Virus record (IMG/VR): IMGVR_UViG_3300031673_000106
Coordinates: 1-45,865 of that record
From: a virus
Strand: one strand, 5' to 3'
DNA length: 45,865 bases
This document shows positions 30,986-37,558 of the stretch, piece after piece. Position 1 is the stretch's first letter; each line of letters begins with the position of its first letter. Position numbers and translations under genes: made by a program. Under the pieces are notes generated by a model. The model was not told the origin of the DNA. It saw only the letters and a program-made list of their open reading frames with translations, and searched no databases.

Positions 30986-31222
30986 CTACAGGCCCAACGC
31001 CTGCTTCGCCCACGCGGTGCCTAGTGCCAAGGTAATCGCGCCGAGAGCACCGCCCCCCCATTTCAAGATACGGATGGTTTGCTTTACTTCTGACAGGTCG
31101 GCATGGTCGTCACCAACCATCGTCTCTATCTTGTCCACCTTGTCGATAAGATAGTCGAGCTTGACGCCCAAGATAGCTATGGTTGTGCGCCCATTGTTGG
31201 TGGCCTGGTCTGGTGGTGTCAT
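30986..31222 (-). CDS. XhlA-like membrane-associated lysis protein
   Basis: A 78-residue protein: an N-terminal coiled coil 'VKLDYLIDKVDKIETMVGDD' with further heptads 'LSEVKQTIRILK', then one C-terminal transmembrane segment 'GGGALGAITLALGTAWAKQA'. This architecture matches XhlA/haemolysin-type phage proteins that assist holins. It is next to a holin-like gene, which supports the call. Confidence 0.7.
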   Translation of the reverse strand: MTPPDQATNNGRTTIAILGVKLDYLIDKVDKIETMVGDDHADLSEVKQTIRILKWGGGALGAITLALGTAWAKQALGL

Positions 31223-31250
31223 GATTCCGTGCGCCCCTCACGGCTGATAG

Positions 31251-31547
31251 CTACGCCTTGAATTTCTCTTTTAGTTCGTACTCGCCAATGGCCCCACATG
31301 CAGCGACTGCCCCGGCCAGCGCAATCATCCCGACGCGGATGTATAGCATCGCGGCCTCGGGCACCAGCCCCTCAGAGATGGCCGCCGCCAGGCCGGAAAA
31401 GGAAAGGCCCAGACAGAACACGACGATCCAGATGTTGCGGGTTCCGTTCAGGCCGAAGGCAGTCTTGAGGAATTGAACGACGCGGGGAATGAGCCATACG
31501 AGCGCAACGCCGCCGATGGCAAGCTGCGCAAAATCAAACTGTGGCAT
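31251..31547 (-). CDS. Holin-like membrane protein
   Basis: A 98-residue protein with three hydrophobic segments: about 9-28 (LAIGGVALVWLIPRVVQF), 38-58 (IWIVVFCLGLSFSGLAAAIS) and 67-90 (MLYIRVGMIALAGAVAACGA), ending in a charged tail ELKEKFKA. ATG 31547 follows AGGAGGAGCG. Size and topology fit a class I-like holin that permeabilises the membrane at lysis. No endolysin lies beside it. Confidence 0.7.
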   Translation of the reverse strand: MPQFDFAQLAIGGVALVWLIPRVVQFLKTAFGLNGTRNIWIVVFCLGLSFSGLAAAISEGLVPEAAMLYIRVGMIALAGAVAACGAIGEYELKEKFKA

Positions 31548-31608
31548 AGTACGCTCCTCCTAGAACCGAGGCTGATACGGTGGTCCTAGCGTAAGCATAC
31601 CACAGAGG

Positions 31609-31629
31609 ATACCCCACTCTCTGGGGTAT
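31609..31629 (-). terminator. Hairpin after the gene at 31629
   Basis: ATACCCC and GGGGTAT pair around a 7-nt loop that starts at the stop codon of the upstream gene. No U-run follows. It separates the early small-gene operon from the lysis and late genes and may be an attenuation or processing point. Confidence 0.5.
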
Positions 31630-31904
31630 TAGACGCTCATTTGTTCAAAGTCGAGATACCAGAAGCCATCCCCGTCCTGCTTGAGTGCGGGGTCCGCAGC
31701 AGCCAGTAACTCCATTGCGCGGTAGGCCGTGTCCCACTTGACGACGCCCATCAGGTCCACCACGTCGCAGGTGCGCATGGCCTCCCCGTCGCGTAGGTGG
31801 CCGCAGATGAGATAGCCCTTTTGCAGTGCTACCCATTCGCGCTGTTCGGCTGTCTCGCGGACCCGTTCACGCCAAGCCGCTCGCCCCGGCTCAGTCATGC
31901 TCAT
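31629..31904 (-). CDS. Small winged-helix-like protein
   Basis: A 91-residue protein from ATG 31904, which overlaps the previous TGA (ATGA) and follows GGGAGGA. 'RTCDVVDLMGVVKWDTAYRA' and 'DGDGFWYLDFEQ' suggest a helix-turn-helix with a beta wing, but no family is recognised. It is the last gene before a hairpin and so ends this operon. Confidence 0.55.
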   Translation of the reverse strand: MSMTEPGRAAWRERVRETAEQREWVALQKGYLICGHLRDGEAMRTCDVVDLMGVVKWDTAYRAMELLAAADPALKQDGDGFWYLDFEQMSV

Positions 31905-32224
31905 GATTCCTCCCTCTCCGCCACTATCCGCTCGACCGCCTGGTCCAGTTCCCGCTGCCACTTGTTGCGTAGGCGGTAGCTGGTCTTGGCCATCGCCTGC
32001 TGCTTATGGTGCGTGCGGTAAAAAGGACATCGTTCGTCCTTTTGGTTACATTCGGCACCATCCTCCAGGTAGAGCGGGCACCGGTCCTCACACGTCGCCA
32101 CTTCTGCCGCGTCCGGGTTGGGCAACCAATGCTCGCACCCGTTGCCAGGGAGGTGGCCCCACGGCAGTTCACCGCGAATGTCGCCCCAGGTCAGGTCGTT
32201 GGGGCTGTGGCTGTAGATGGTCAT
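31901..32224 (-). CDS. Cys-rich 107-residue protein
   Basis: From ATG 32224 (GGGAAGCAGC upstream; ATGA overlap). A central cluster 'GCEHW', 'ATCEDRCPLYLEDGAECNQ' and 'DERCPFYRTHH' gives five cysteines plus histidines, consistent with zinc binding. The C-terminal half is a basic then acidic helix. No family recognised. The in-frame extension upstream to 32386 is antiphase to the membrane protein gene and rejected. Confidence 0.6.
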   Translation of the reverse strand: MTIYSHSPNDLTWGDIRGELPWGHLPGNGCEHWLPNPDAAEVATCEDRCPLYLEDGAECNQKDERCPFYRTHHKQQAMAKTSYRLRNKWQRELDQAVERIVAEREES

Positions 32225-32439
32225 GCTGCTTCCCACCGGATCAGATTGCGAATGTGGATCGCGGTGTAGAGTAGGACGCCGGGCAGCAAGCCCCACTGTT
32301 GCGTCCAGATAGCATAGATGATCCACAACACTTGATTGGCAATGCCGACGCGCGGCCCCCACTTGGTTTTGTTGCCCATCAGCCAAAGCATCACGGCGCT
32401 TGTGCCACTCAGCACCCAGGACAAGGCTTCCGGTGTCAT
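32221..32439 (-). CDS. Small membrane protein with two or three helices
   Basis: A 72-residue protein: 'LSWVLSGTSAVMLWLMGN', 'RVGIANQVLWIIYAIWTQQW' and 'GLLPGVLLYTAIHIRNLIRW'. The GNKTKWGP loop and Trp spacing occur in many phage membrane proteins of unknown role. Start and stop overlap both neighbours, so it is fully coupled to the radical SAM gene. Confidence 0.65.
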   Translation of the reverse strand: MTPEALSWVLSGTSAVMLWLMGNKTKWGPRVGIANQVLWIIYAIWTQQWGLLPGVLLYTAIHIRNLIRWEAA

Positions 32440-33266
32440 CCTACATACTCCTCAAATGGAATCTTGAATCGCACGCTGAACCAGAACAGGCGGGACCAGT
32501 AGCGCGTATAGCGGCGCAGTTCACGCTCTGTCCAATGCTCGCCCACAAAGCTATTCTTGTGCAGTGCGTCGAGCGGCTGATAGCGCATAGGATCAGGGAA
32601 TGATCCTGTTTTCCATATCTCGCTCAATCGGTATAGCGCATCCTCTGGCGTGTCATTGTAGCCAATCAGGACATAGACGAAGACGCGATCAGCGGGGAAC
32701 CCGGCATGCCGTAGCATTTCATAGGCACGCCGAAATGGGCGCTCATAGGTCATGTCGTCCCATGCCAATCGCGCAATGCAGTCTAGCTCAGCCAGTCGTT
32801 CCGCATGGTGCTTGGTCAACAGCCGCGCATCCAGCCCTTGATTGAAATCGATGCCTTCGAGCAGCTTGAGCCTGTCCACTACATTGTCGAAGTGTGCGCG
32901 GCTGCATGCGAGCAGGTTGTTGTCGCATATGATGGGACGCACGGGCCAGTCGTCCAGCTCTACCAAGTCGCCCTCTATCTTCGGGATCGCGCAAAATCCA
33001 CACCGCCGGATGCAACCCCGGCTGGTGAACGTCGCCGCTGGGTTGTGCCAGGGTAGCGCATCCACCGCCATCCCGTTGCATTCGGCCACGTCTGCCAGGT
33101 AGTCGGGCATCAGCTTCACCGCTGGCCCACCTGCCCTGACACGGTAGCCCATCTCGCGCAACCACACGGCACGGCTGTAGGCCTGGGGCAAGTCCCACGT
33201 GAACACGACGGACAGCAGCGCCGTGTTGCCGTCAATGTGCTCGATGGGGCGCTTACTCCACGTCAT
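32436..33266 (-). CDS. Radical SAM protein
   Basis: A 276-residue protein. 'FTSRGCIRRCGFCAIPKIEG' contains the C-x3-C-x2-C iron-sulphur motif (Cys85, Cys89, Cys92). Residues 1-70 (SVVFTWDLPQAYSRAVWLRE, 'GPAVKLMPDYL') resemble a degenerate B12-binding-type domain. 'IICDNNLLACSRAHF' and 'FVYVLIGYNDTPEDALYRL' are barrel strands of the family. Phage radical SAM proteins of this type lack known substrates; modification of nucleotides, tRNA or a peptide is possible. It is coupled to a tiny membrane peptide upstream by ATGA. Confidence 0.85.
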   Translation of the reverse strand: MTWSKRPIEHIDGNTALLSVVFTWDLPQAYSRAVWLREMGYRVRAGGPAVKLMPDYLADVAECNGMAVDALPWHNPAATFTSRGCIRRCGFCAIPKIEGDLVELDDWPVRPIICDNNLLACSRAHFDNVVDRLKLLEGIDFNQGLDARLLTKHHAERLAELDCIARLAWDDMTYERPFRRAYEMLRHAGFPADRVFVYVLIGYNDTPEDALYRLSEIWKTGSFPDPMRYQPLDALHKNSFVGEHWTERELRRYTRYWSRLFWFSVRFKIPFEEYVG

Positions 33267-33358
33267 GCCATTCTCTCAATTGCGTGACCCAGCCAGGTGA
33301 GCAGCAAGGCCAGGATAAACACAAGAATGGGCAACAGACACAATTCATCAACGATCAC
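33263..33358 (-). CDS. 31-residue membrane peptide
   Basis: GTG 33358 has GGAGG five bases upstream. The peptide (MIVDELCLLPILVFILALLL, then TWLGHAIERMA) is a single hydrophobic helix with a cysteine near its N-terminus. Its TGA overlaps the ATG of the radical SAM gene (ATGA), so translation is coupled. Too short for ordinary gene finders; the ribosome site and overlap are the support. Confidence 0.5.
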   Translation of the reverse strand: MIVDELCLLPILVFILALLLTWLGHAIERMA

Positions 33359-33440
33359 CGTATCCTCCCAAGCGCGCAATATGTCCTCTGTCCTGCGACG
33401 ACCCCCAGAACTGGGTGGTGGCGCGGATGGGGGTGGTCAC
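33348..33440 (-). CDS. 30-residue putative peptide
   Basis: GTG 33440 overlaps the stop of the nuclease gene (GTGA) and follows GGAGGAGCTGCC. The peptide (MTTPIRATTQFWGSSQDRGH...GGYGDR) is polar with no motif. It may be a real micropeptide or simply a translational bridge to the next small gene. Confidence 0.35.
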   Translation of the reverse strand: MTTPIRATTQFWGSSQDRGHIARLGGYGDR

Positions 33441-33748
33441 GGCAGCTCCTCCATCCCCTTCACCCACTCGAGCGCATCGTCGAAGCGGCGCCAGATGCAC
33501 CCGTCGACGTATGGCGAATTGAAGTACGGCCGGTGCGTGTCCCACCAGTCCTCTTCGGCCACGGTGAGGGTGTTGGTATGCGCCTTCAGTTCCACATACA
33601 GCAGGCGCCCATGCCCCAGGTATACGCGGTCTGGATGCCCTGCGAGCTGCCCGCGCGTCTTGCGGTTCTGGGAGAACTTGTCAACGTGGAACCCGGCAGC
33701 CTCCATGAAGCCGTCGATGTCGTGCGCCAGCTCGCTCTCGTCAGGCAT
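33437..33748 (-). CDS. VRR-NUC domain nuclease
   Basis: A 103-residue protein from ATG 33748, which overlaps the previous TGA and follows GGAGAGG. 'QNRKTRGQLAGHPDRVYLGH' with Asp40 and 'LLYVELKAHTNTLT' with Glu53-x-Lys55 form the PD-(D/E)xK active site of the virus-type replication-repair nuclease family; 'EDWWDTHRPYF' follows. These act on branched or structured DNA in phage replication and recombination. Confidence 0.82.
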   Translation of the reverse strand: MPDESELAHDIDGFMEAAGFHVDKFSQNRKTRGQLAGHPDRVYLGHGRLLYVELKAHTNTLTVAEEDWWDTHRPYFNSPYVDGCIWRRFDDALEWVKGMEELP

Positions 33749-33924
33749 CAGCCTCTCCCCCACCAGCGGTCAACGATAGGCCCAAACGTCACGCAGAACA
33801 GCATCAGGGCCAGCCACGCCAGGACCGCATAGACGTTGCGGAAGTACGCCAATGCCACAGAACTCAGCACGAATACCACAAGCGTGATCACGCCGCCTGG
33901 CGCACAATGCCATAGGTTAGGCAT
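33748..33924 (-). CDS. 58-residue membrane protein
   Basis: ATG 33924 follows GAGGAGGCCGAC inside the end of the previous gene. Two transmembrane helices are visible: 'GGVITLVVFVLSSVALAYF' and 'VYAVLAWLALMLFCVTFGPI', ending in a short basic tail. The stop is shared with the VRR-NUC start (TGATG). Function unknown. Confidence 0.6.
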   Translation of the reverse strand: MPNLWHCAPGGVITLVVFVLSSVALAYFRNVYAVLAWLALMLFCVTFGPIVDRWWGRG

Positions 33925-34069
33925 CGTCGGCCTCCTCTTCAGGCACCTTTACCGCCAGCCACCGATTCGCCATCTCTATCCGCTCTTCATGTGTCAGGGT
34001 AGCGTCTTTGACTAGTCCCTCAAGCGCATAGGCCAACGCCCCGATGGTCGCTTGGCGGGTGTCTCTCAT
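33917..34069 (-). CDS. 50-residue unknown protein
   Basis: ATG 34069 follows the recurrent leader GGAGGCGTGAG. The protein (MRDTRQATIGALAYALEGLV...HEERIEMANRWLAVK) is a helical, acidic-ended peptide with no known family. It begins MRD like the small protein at 34440, whose leader is similar. Confidence 0.6.
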   Translation of the reverse strand: MRDTRQATIGALAYALEGLVKDATLTHEERIEMANRWLAVKVPEEEADDA

Positions 34070-34070
34070 C

Positions 34071-34283
34071 TCACGCCTCCTCCTGCCACTTGTGATACAC
34101 CTCCACGCCCAGGGCGTTTAGCTGGATGTTCACGACATCATCATCGAACCAGAACACGCCCACATCGTCACCTGGCGGCTGAGGACCAATGAAGCTCCGC
34201 CCCATGACAACCGTTGTCGCTGGCTCCCAGGGGCACCAGCACGACGGGTCGGCGTCGCGTTCGCGTAACCACAGCTTTTTCAT
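34071..34283 (-). CDS. 70-residue unknown protein
   Basis: ATG 34283 follows GGAGGCGTGAG. 'KKLWLRERDADPSCWCPWEP' and 'DDVGVFWFDDDVVNIQLNAL' make a basic N-terminus, a CWC pair and an acidic beta segment. No family recognised. Flanked by other small genes with the same leader. Confidence 0.6.
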   Translation of the reverse strand: MKKLWLRERDADPSCWCPWEPATTVVMGRSFIGPQPPGDDVGVFWFDDDVVNIQLNALGVEVYHKWQEEA

Positions 34284-34284
34284 C

Positions 34285-34440
34285 TCACGCCTCCGGGTAC
34301 AGCCAGAAGTATAGCCGCCGCTCGACCTGCCACGTCAGCCAGCACCGCCGGTCGCTGCATGCCTCGAAGGCGGCATTGTGTAGGTCTCTGCAGTGGCGCA
34401 CAAATGCACGCCAGATCCAGCGCTGTATTAGGTCTCTCAT
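34285..34440 (-). CDS. 51-residue Trp/Arg-rich protein
   Basis: ATG 34440 follows GGAGAGGTGAG. MRDLIQRWIWRAFVRHCRDL opens an amphipathic, strongly basic sequence with three cysteines and many aromatic residues, ending LYFWLYPEA. It could bind membranes or nucleic acid. Its stop overlaps the ribosome site of the next gene. Confidence 0.55.
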   Translation of the reverse strand: MRDLIQRWIWRAFVRHCRDLHNAAFEACSDRRCWLTWQVERRLYFWLYPEA

Positions 34441-34441
34441 C

Positions 34442-34645
34442 TCACCTCTCCTCCCCGCCGAGCACGTACCGGCACCCGCTGGCGCACCAGTCGAAGTTCA
34501 ACAGGATCGAGGCAGCGCACCGGCTGTAGCACCGGCCCAGCGGCAGCTCGTTCATCAGCGTCGGGGTGGACGGCGACGCCACCCGGGTCGTCACAAGCAG
34601 GCCGACGAGTAGCACCATCACGGTCAGCCATCTTGCTGTTCTCAT
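34442..34645 (-). CDS. Small exported Cys-containing protein
   Basis: From ATG 34645 (ATGA overlap with the DUF5131 gene, GGAGGCGAC upstream) the 67-residue protein has an N-terminal signal MRTARWLTVMVLLVGLLVTT followed by a Ser/Pro-rich stretch and four cysteines ('GRCYSRCAASILL', 'DWCASGCRY'). Secretion and two disulfides are inferred. Superinfection exclusion or lysis roles are possible but unsupported. Confidence 0.6.
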   Translation of the reverse strand: MRTARWLTVMVLLVGLLVTTRVASPSTPTLMNELPLGRCYSRCAASILLNFDWCASGCRYVLGGEER

Positions 34646-35466
34646 GTCGCCTCCCCGGGCCACTCACGCACCATCAGGTCGGGTGGCGTCTCCTGGCCAG
34701 GCCCCGCGCGCTTGAAGAAATAGGGCACGCCTGCCGCCTTGCACTGGTCGCGCAGGTCGCGTGCCCAGGCCAGGTTCATCGGGCGAGCACCAGGCCCTGT
34801 TTCGGCGCCGCATATCACCCAGTCAAGTAATGGCGGCTTGTCAATGTATGCCGTGCCCAAGCAGGCGGGGCAGTCTGTCCCGGCGATTCCCTCTCCGGTG
34901 CTTCCGCAGACGTAGCATTCTTCGCTGCCGCCTAGCCAACGGGACAAGTCAATGGCTGACAGCATCGGCTCCACGCTCACCCCACGCACCATGAAGGCCG
35001 TCTTGACTAGCCACGGTATCCGTTCATCGGCACGCGCCTGGTTCTCAGCAGTGACCATGCCGATGATGTGGGGCGGCATGTCCATTTCGTTGTCCACGAT
35101 CCAGTCGTGCATTGCCTTCGCCCGCTTGGTGAGCACGATATATGTGTTCTGCGGCGTGCCACACATCACGGCCCACAGGTCGGCGCGGAAATACTCGTCG
35201 ACGTCCTCGTGGAACAGGTCGGACATACTGCACATGAAGACGGTACGCGGCTTGCTCCACTTCAGCGGGTCACGCCACTTGTCCCGGTGCAGCGTGACGT
35301 CGAACTCATGGGGTGCTACTGGATACCCGAACCGCCCCGCCAGCCGCTTGGCCATGCGCCGGGCGTAGCAGTTGGCACACCCTTCGCTGATGGGGGTGCA
35401 GCCGGTAATGGGTGACCAAGTTTCCCCAGTTGTCCCTGGACGATTGAGCCATTCTATTCCGTGCAT
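34642..35466 (-). CDS. DUF5131 (Gp37/Gp68) radical SAM-like phage protein
   Basis: A 274-residue protein with 'TGCTPISEGCANCYARRMAK' (Cys23, Cys30, Cys33), 'FMCSMSDLFHEDV', 'GVSVEPMLSAIDL' and 'DWVICGAETGPGARP', the hallmark blocks of DUF5131. The family is common in phages and resembles radical SAM enzymes with a C-x6-C-x2-C motif. A zinc knuckle 'ECYVCGS...DCPACLG' is inserted at about 183-202. Biochemical role unknown. ATG 35466 follows GGAGGCGTGAG. Confidence 0.85.
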   Translation of the reverse strand: MHGIEWLNRPGTTGETWSPITGCTPISEGCANCYARRMAKRLAGRFGYPVAPHEFDVTLHRDKWRDPLKWSKPRTVFMCSMSDLFHEDVDEYFRADLWAVMCGTPQNTYIVLTKRAKAMHDWIVDNEMDMPPHIIGMVTAENQARADERIPWLVKTAFMVRGVSVEPMLSAIDLSRWLGGSEECYVCGSTGEGIAGTDCPACLGTAYIDKPPLLDWVICGAETGPGARPMNLAWARDLRDQCKAAGVPYFFKRAGPGQETPPDLMVREWPGEAT

Positions 35467-35518
35467 CTCACGCCTCCTTCGCGTTCCTCACGTCGCCGCG
35501 TAGCTCGAGCAGGGTGCC

Positions 35519-36478
35519 CTAGAAGTTGAGCTTGTCAACTCTCAGCTCCAGCTCACACAGCTTGAGGTATTGCGGCTGGAACCATAGCGGCCACGTCCAA
35601 CGTCCATTCTCAAATCGCTGCTTCTGCATGCTCATGATCAGCAGGCCCTCAGTCACGGGAAGTTGGCGCCCGTCAATGTCCACAATCCCCTCACGGGGCT
35701 CGGTGAGCCAAGGACGCCACAGGCTGAAATACTTGTCGGCCGTCTGTTCGATGCTGCTGGCCCATTGTGCATCCCACAGGCCGGGCGTCTTGTTCTCGCG
35801 GCTGTCTACCTCTCGCCGCGCCTGGACCGCCACGGCAGCCGGGCATCCAACACGCTTCGCAAGTTCTTTGCAGCGGTGCGCGGCCTCTGTTACCTGCTTC
35901 ATCCGGTCGGCCTGCGTAGGGATGGGGATAAGCTGAATGTAGTCAAAGCACATCAGCGTCGGGCGCACACCGTAATCGTCAGCCATGCTTTCAATGGCGG
36001 CGAACACCGCATCTGGATACATGCGCGGCGACTTGGCATTGGTGCGGGCCAAGCTATCGCCGATAATCCAGATCGGCATGCCCGCCCGCTTCATCGCTTG
36101 GCGCTCTACCATATCGAGGTCCACCTTACCCCAGGCGAGATCGCTCACTGTGTAGTTCTCGCTCACGTCAAGGACAGCATTGATTTCCTCCGTGACCTGT
36201 TCCCACGTCACATACACCACCGCCTCGGTATCTACCGTACCCCGCATCTGGATGCGCCTGGCCTCCGCCCGTGCAAGGTAGGCCAGCATCGATGTTTTTC
36301 CATGCCCTGGTCGTGCCACGAACACCACCATGTCGCCCGGGTGAAAGGGGATCACCTTGGCATCCACCGCCGGGATGCCGAATGGCACGCCGGGTGCATC
36401 CTTCAGGTGCTTGGCCCAGGCCACTTGTTCCGCTGCCAGTTCTGCGGGTGAGTGTACGAGCTGGCTGTAGTCGATCAT
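35519..36478 (-). CDS. Replicative DNA helicase (DnaB/RecA fold)
   Basis: A 319-residue protein from ATG 36478, sharing TGATG with the initiator gene. 'VVFVARPGHGKTSMLAYLAR' is Walker A (55-63), 'VVYVTWEQVTEE' carries the catalytic Glu region, 'LMCFDYIQLIPIP' is Walker B (Asp179) and 'AVAVQARREVDSRE' is motif H3/H4. The DnaB N-terminal collar domain is missing, so it is a short phage-type helicase, probably loaded by the neighbouring initiator. Confidence 0.85.
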   Translation of the reverse strand: MIDYSQLVHSPAELAAEQVAWAKHLKDAPGVPFGIPAVDAKVIPFHPGDMVVFVARPGHGKTSMLAYLARAEARRIQMRGTVDTEAVVYVTWEQVTEEINAVLDVSENYTVSDLAWGKVDLDMVERQAMKRAGMPIWIIGDSLARTNAKSPRMYPDAVFAAIESMADDYGVRPTLMCFDYIQLIPIPTQADRMKQVTEAAHRCKELAKRVGCPAAVAVQARREVDSRENKTPGLWDAQWASSIEQTADKYFSLWRPWLTEPREGIVDIDGRQLPVTEGLLIMSMQKQRFENGRWTWPLWFQPQYLKLCELELRVDKLNF

Positions 36479-37425
36479 CAATTGCGTATCCTTATCACCT
36501 TGCTGCCTGTCTCTAGTGTCCCGTCGCGTATCTGTCGCGCCGCGTAAGTAAGCATGTCCACATAGCTGTCTTGGAAGGGCGTATTCCACTTGTGGTGTTG
36601 TAGGTGCCATTCGCCCCACTCTTTGTCCGGCAGCACTTCGTGTGCCTGCAGAAGCTGCTTGACAGACACGCTATGCTCCCCCCCCAGTTTCTCGAATTGC
36701 TTCAGCCACCCTTGCCCTTGCGTTTTCTTCAGCGACATTGCGTCTTGCCCCGTCAACTCACAAAACGCCTTCACCACCGGGAAGACGGGGTGCAATCCCT
36801 CAGCGCCAAGCATGGCCCAGTCTGGTATGCCACGTTTCTTGTGCAGGTCACTGGCGGCCACGATATCCAACACGATGTCGCCCGTCTGCTTGAACTTCTC
36901 CGCGTCACCGTTATCGGGTATCCCCTCACTCCCATCGTGCCAGTCTATCTCATCAAGATCGCCAGGAGGAACCGACGCGGAAGCGTCGTCTTCTTCTCTC
37001 TTACCTTCTCTCTTCTTTCTCTCTTCATGTGACTTTCTGTTACAGTGAGAGTCACTTTCTGTTACAGCACTGCTACTTTCTGTTACAGTGGAATCGGGGG
37101 TGTCACTCTCTGTTACAGCATCCAGACGTACCTGGATCTGCACCTTGCCGGTGTCACGGTAAGTATGTGGTCGGTTGCGCAATCCTGGTGTGGTGTCTTC
37201 CAGATAGCCGACATCACATAGCTTCCCGAGCCACCGCACTACCGTCTGCCGGCTCATGCCCAGTTCGTTCGCTATCGTGTCCATCGACGCTTGGCACACG
37301 CCGCGCTCGCCCTGGCAATAGCGCCATACGCGCCCATAGACGCTAGCGCCTACCACGCCCACAGTTTGGATCACCACGTCGAATAGGGGAGTAAAGTTCC
37401 CCATCTCGGTCGTAAAGTTAGCCAC
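36478..37425 (-). CDS. Replication initiator (O-like, winged helix) containing the probable origin
   Basis: A 315-residue protein from GTG 37425. Residues 28-75 (VYGRVWRYCQGERGVCQASM, 'IANELGMSRQTVVRWLGKL') form a winged helix that would bind DNA. Residues 100-150 are low complexity, with VTES repeats and 'HEERKKREGKREEDD', encoded by the iterons and purine tract. The C-terminal half (LKKTQGQGWLKQFEKLGGEH, 'SYVDMLTYAARQI') is likely the helicase-loading part. Organisation parallels lambda O: initiator gene with internal origin, followed directly by the helicase gene. Confidence 0.78.
   Translation of the reverse strand: MANFTTEMGNFTPLFDVVIQTVGVVGASVYGRVWRYCQGERGVCQASMDTIANELGMSRQTVVRWLGKLCDVGYLEDTTPGLRNRPHTYRDTGKVQIQVRLDAVTESDTPDSTVTESSSAVTESDSHCNRKSHEERKKREGKREEDDASASVPPGDLDEIDWHDGSEGIPDNGDAEKFKQTGDIVLDIVAASDLHKKRGIPDWAMLGAEGLHPVFPVVKAFCELTGQDAMSLKKTQGQGWLKQFEKLGGEHSVSVKQLLQAHEVLPDKEWGEWHLQHHKWNTPFQDSYVDMLTYAARQIRDGTLETGSKVIRIRN
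36989..37118. other. Probable replication origin: four iterons plus a purine/pyrimidine tract
   Basis: ACTTTCTGTTACAG occurs at 37032-37045, 37054-37067 and 37075-37088, and as ACTCTCTGTTACAG at 37105-37118; starts are 22, 21 and 30 bp apart, near whole helical turns. Beside them, 36989-37026 is a pyrimidine tract with one interruption (purine on the minus strand), and CGACGC-GGAA-GCGTCG (36973-36988) is a hairpin. Three copies encode VTES; the first lies in a different frame (CNRKS), so DNA rather than protein is conserved. This mirrors the lambda origin. Confidence 0.75.
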
Positions 37426-37558
37426 TGTCTCGCCCCTGTTCCTTACGTCTTCGTATCATAAGCTGAAGCGCATAGCCCCGCATCTGAGCATCTGTGATGC
37501 CCAGCACGCAGCGTCTGAACAAATCCCATACGTTTTTTGGCGGCAACTTCGGGGGCAT
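37418..37558 (-). CDS. 46-residue basic protein
   Basis: ATG 37558 shares TGATG with the primase stop; the TAA overlaps the initiator's GTG region. MPPKLPPKNVWDLFRRCVLG...QLMIRRRKEQGRDSG is a short helical, strongly basic protein. Position between primase and initiator suggests a replication accessory factor. No family recognised. Confidence 0.55.
   Translation of the reverse strand: MPPKLPPKNVWDLFRRCVLGITDAQMRGYALQLMIRRRKEQGRDSG

Noticed and set aside
37032-37118. CRISPR-like array
   Set aside because: Four 14-bp units with 7-16 bp gaps inside a coding gene are iteron-like. CRISPR repeats are longer with uniform spacers, and no cas gene is present.
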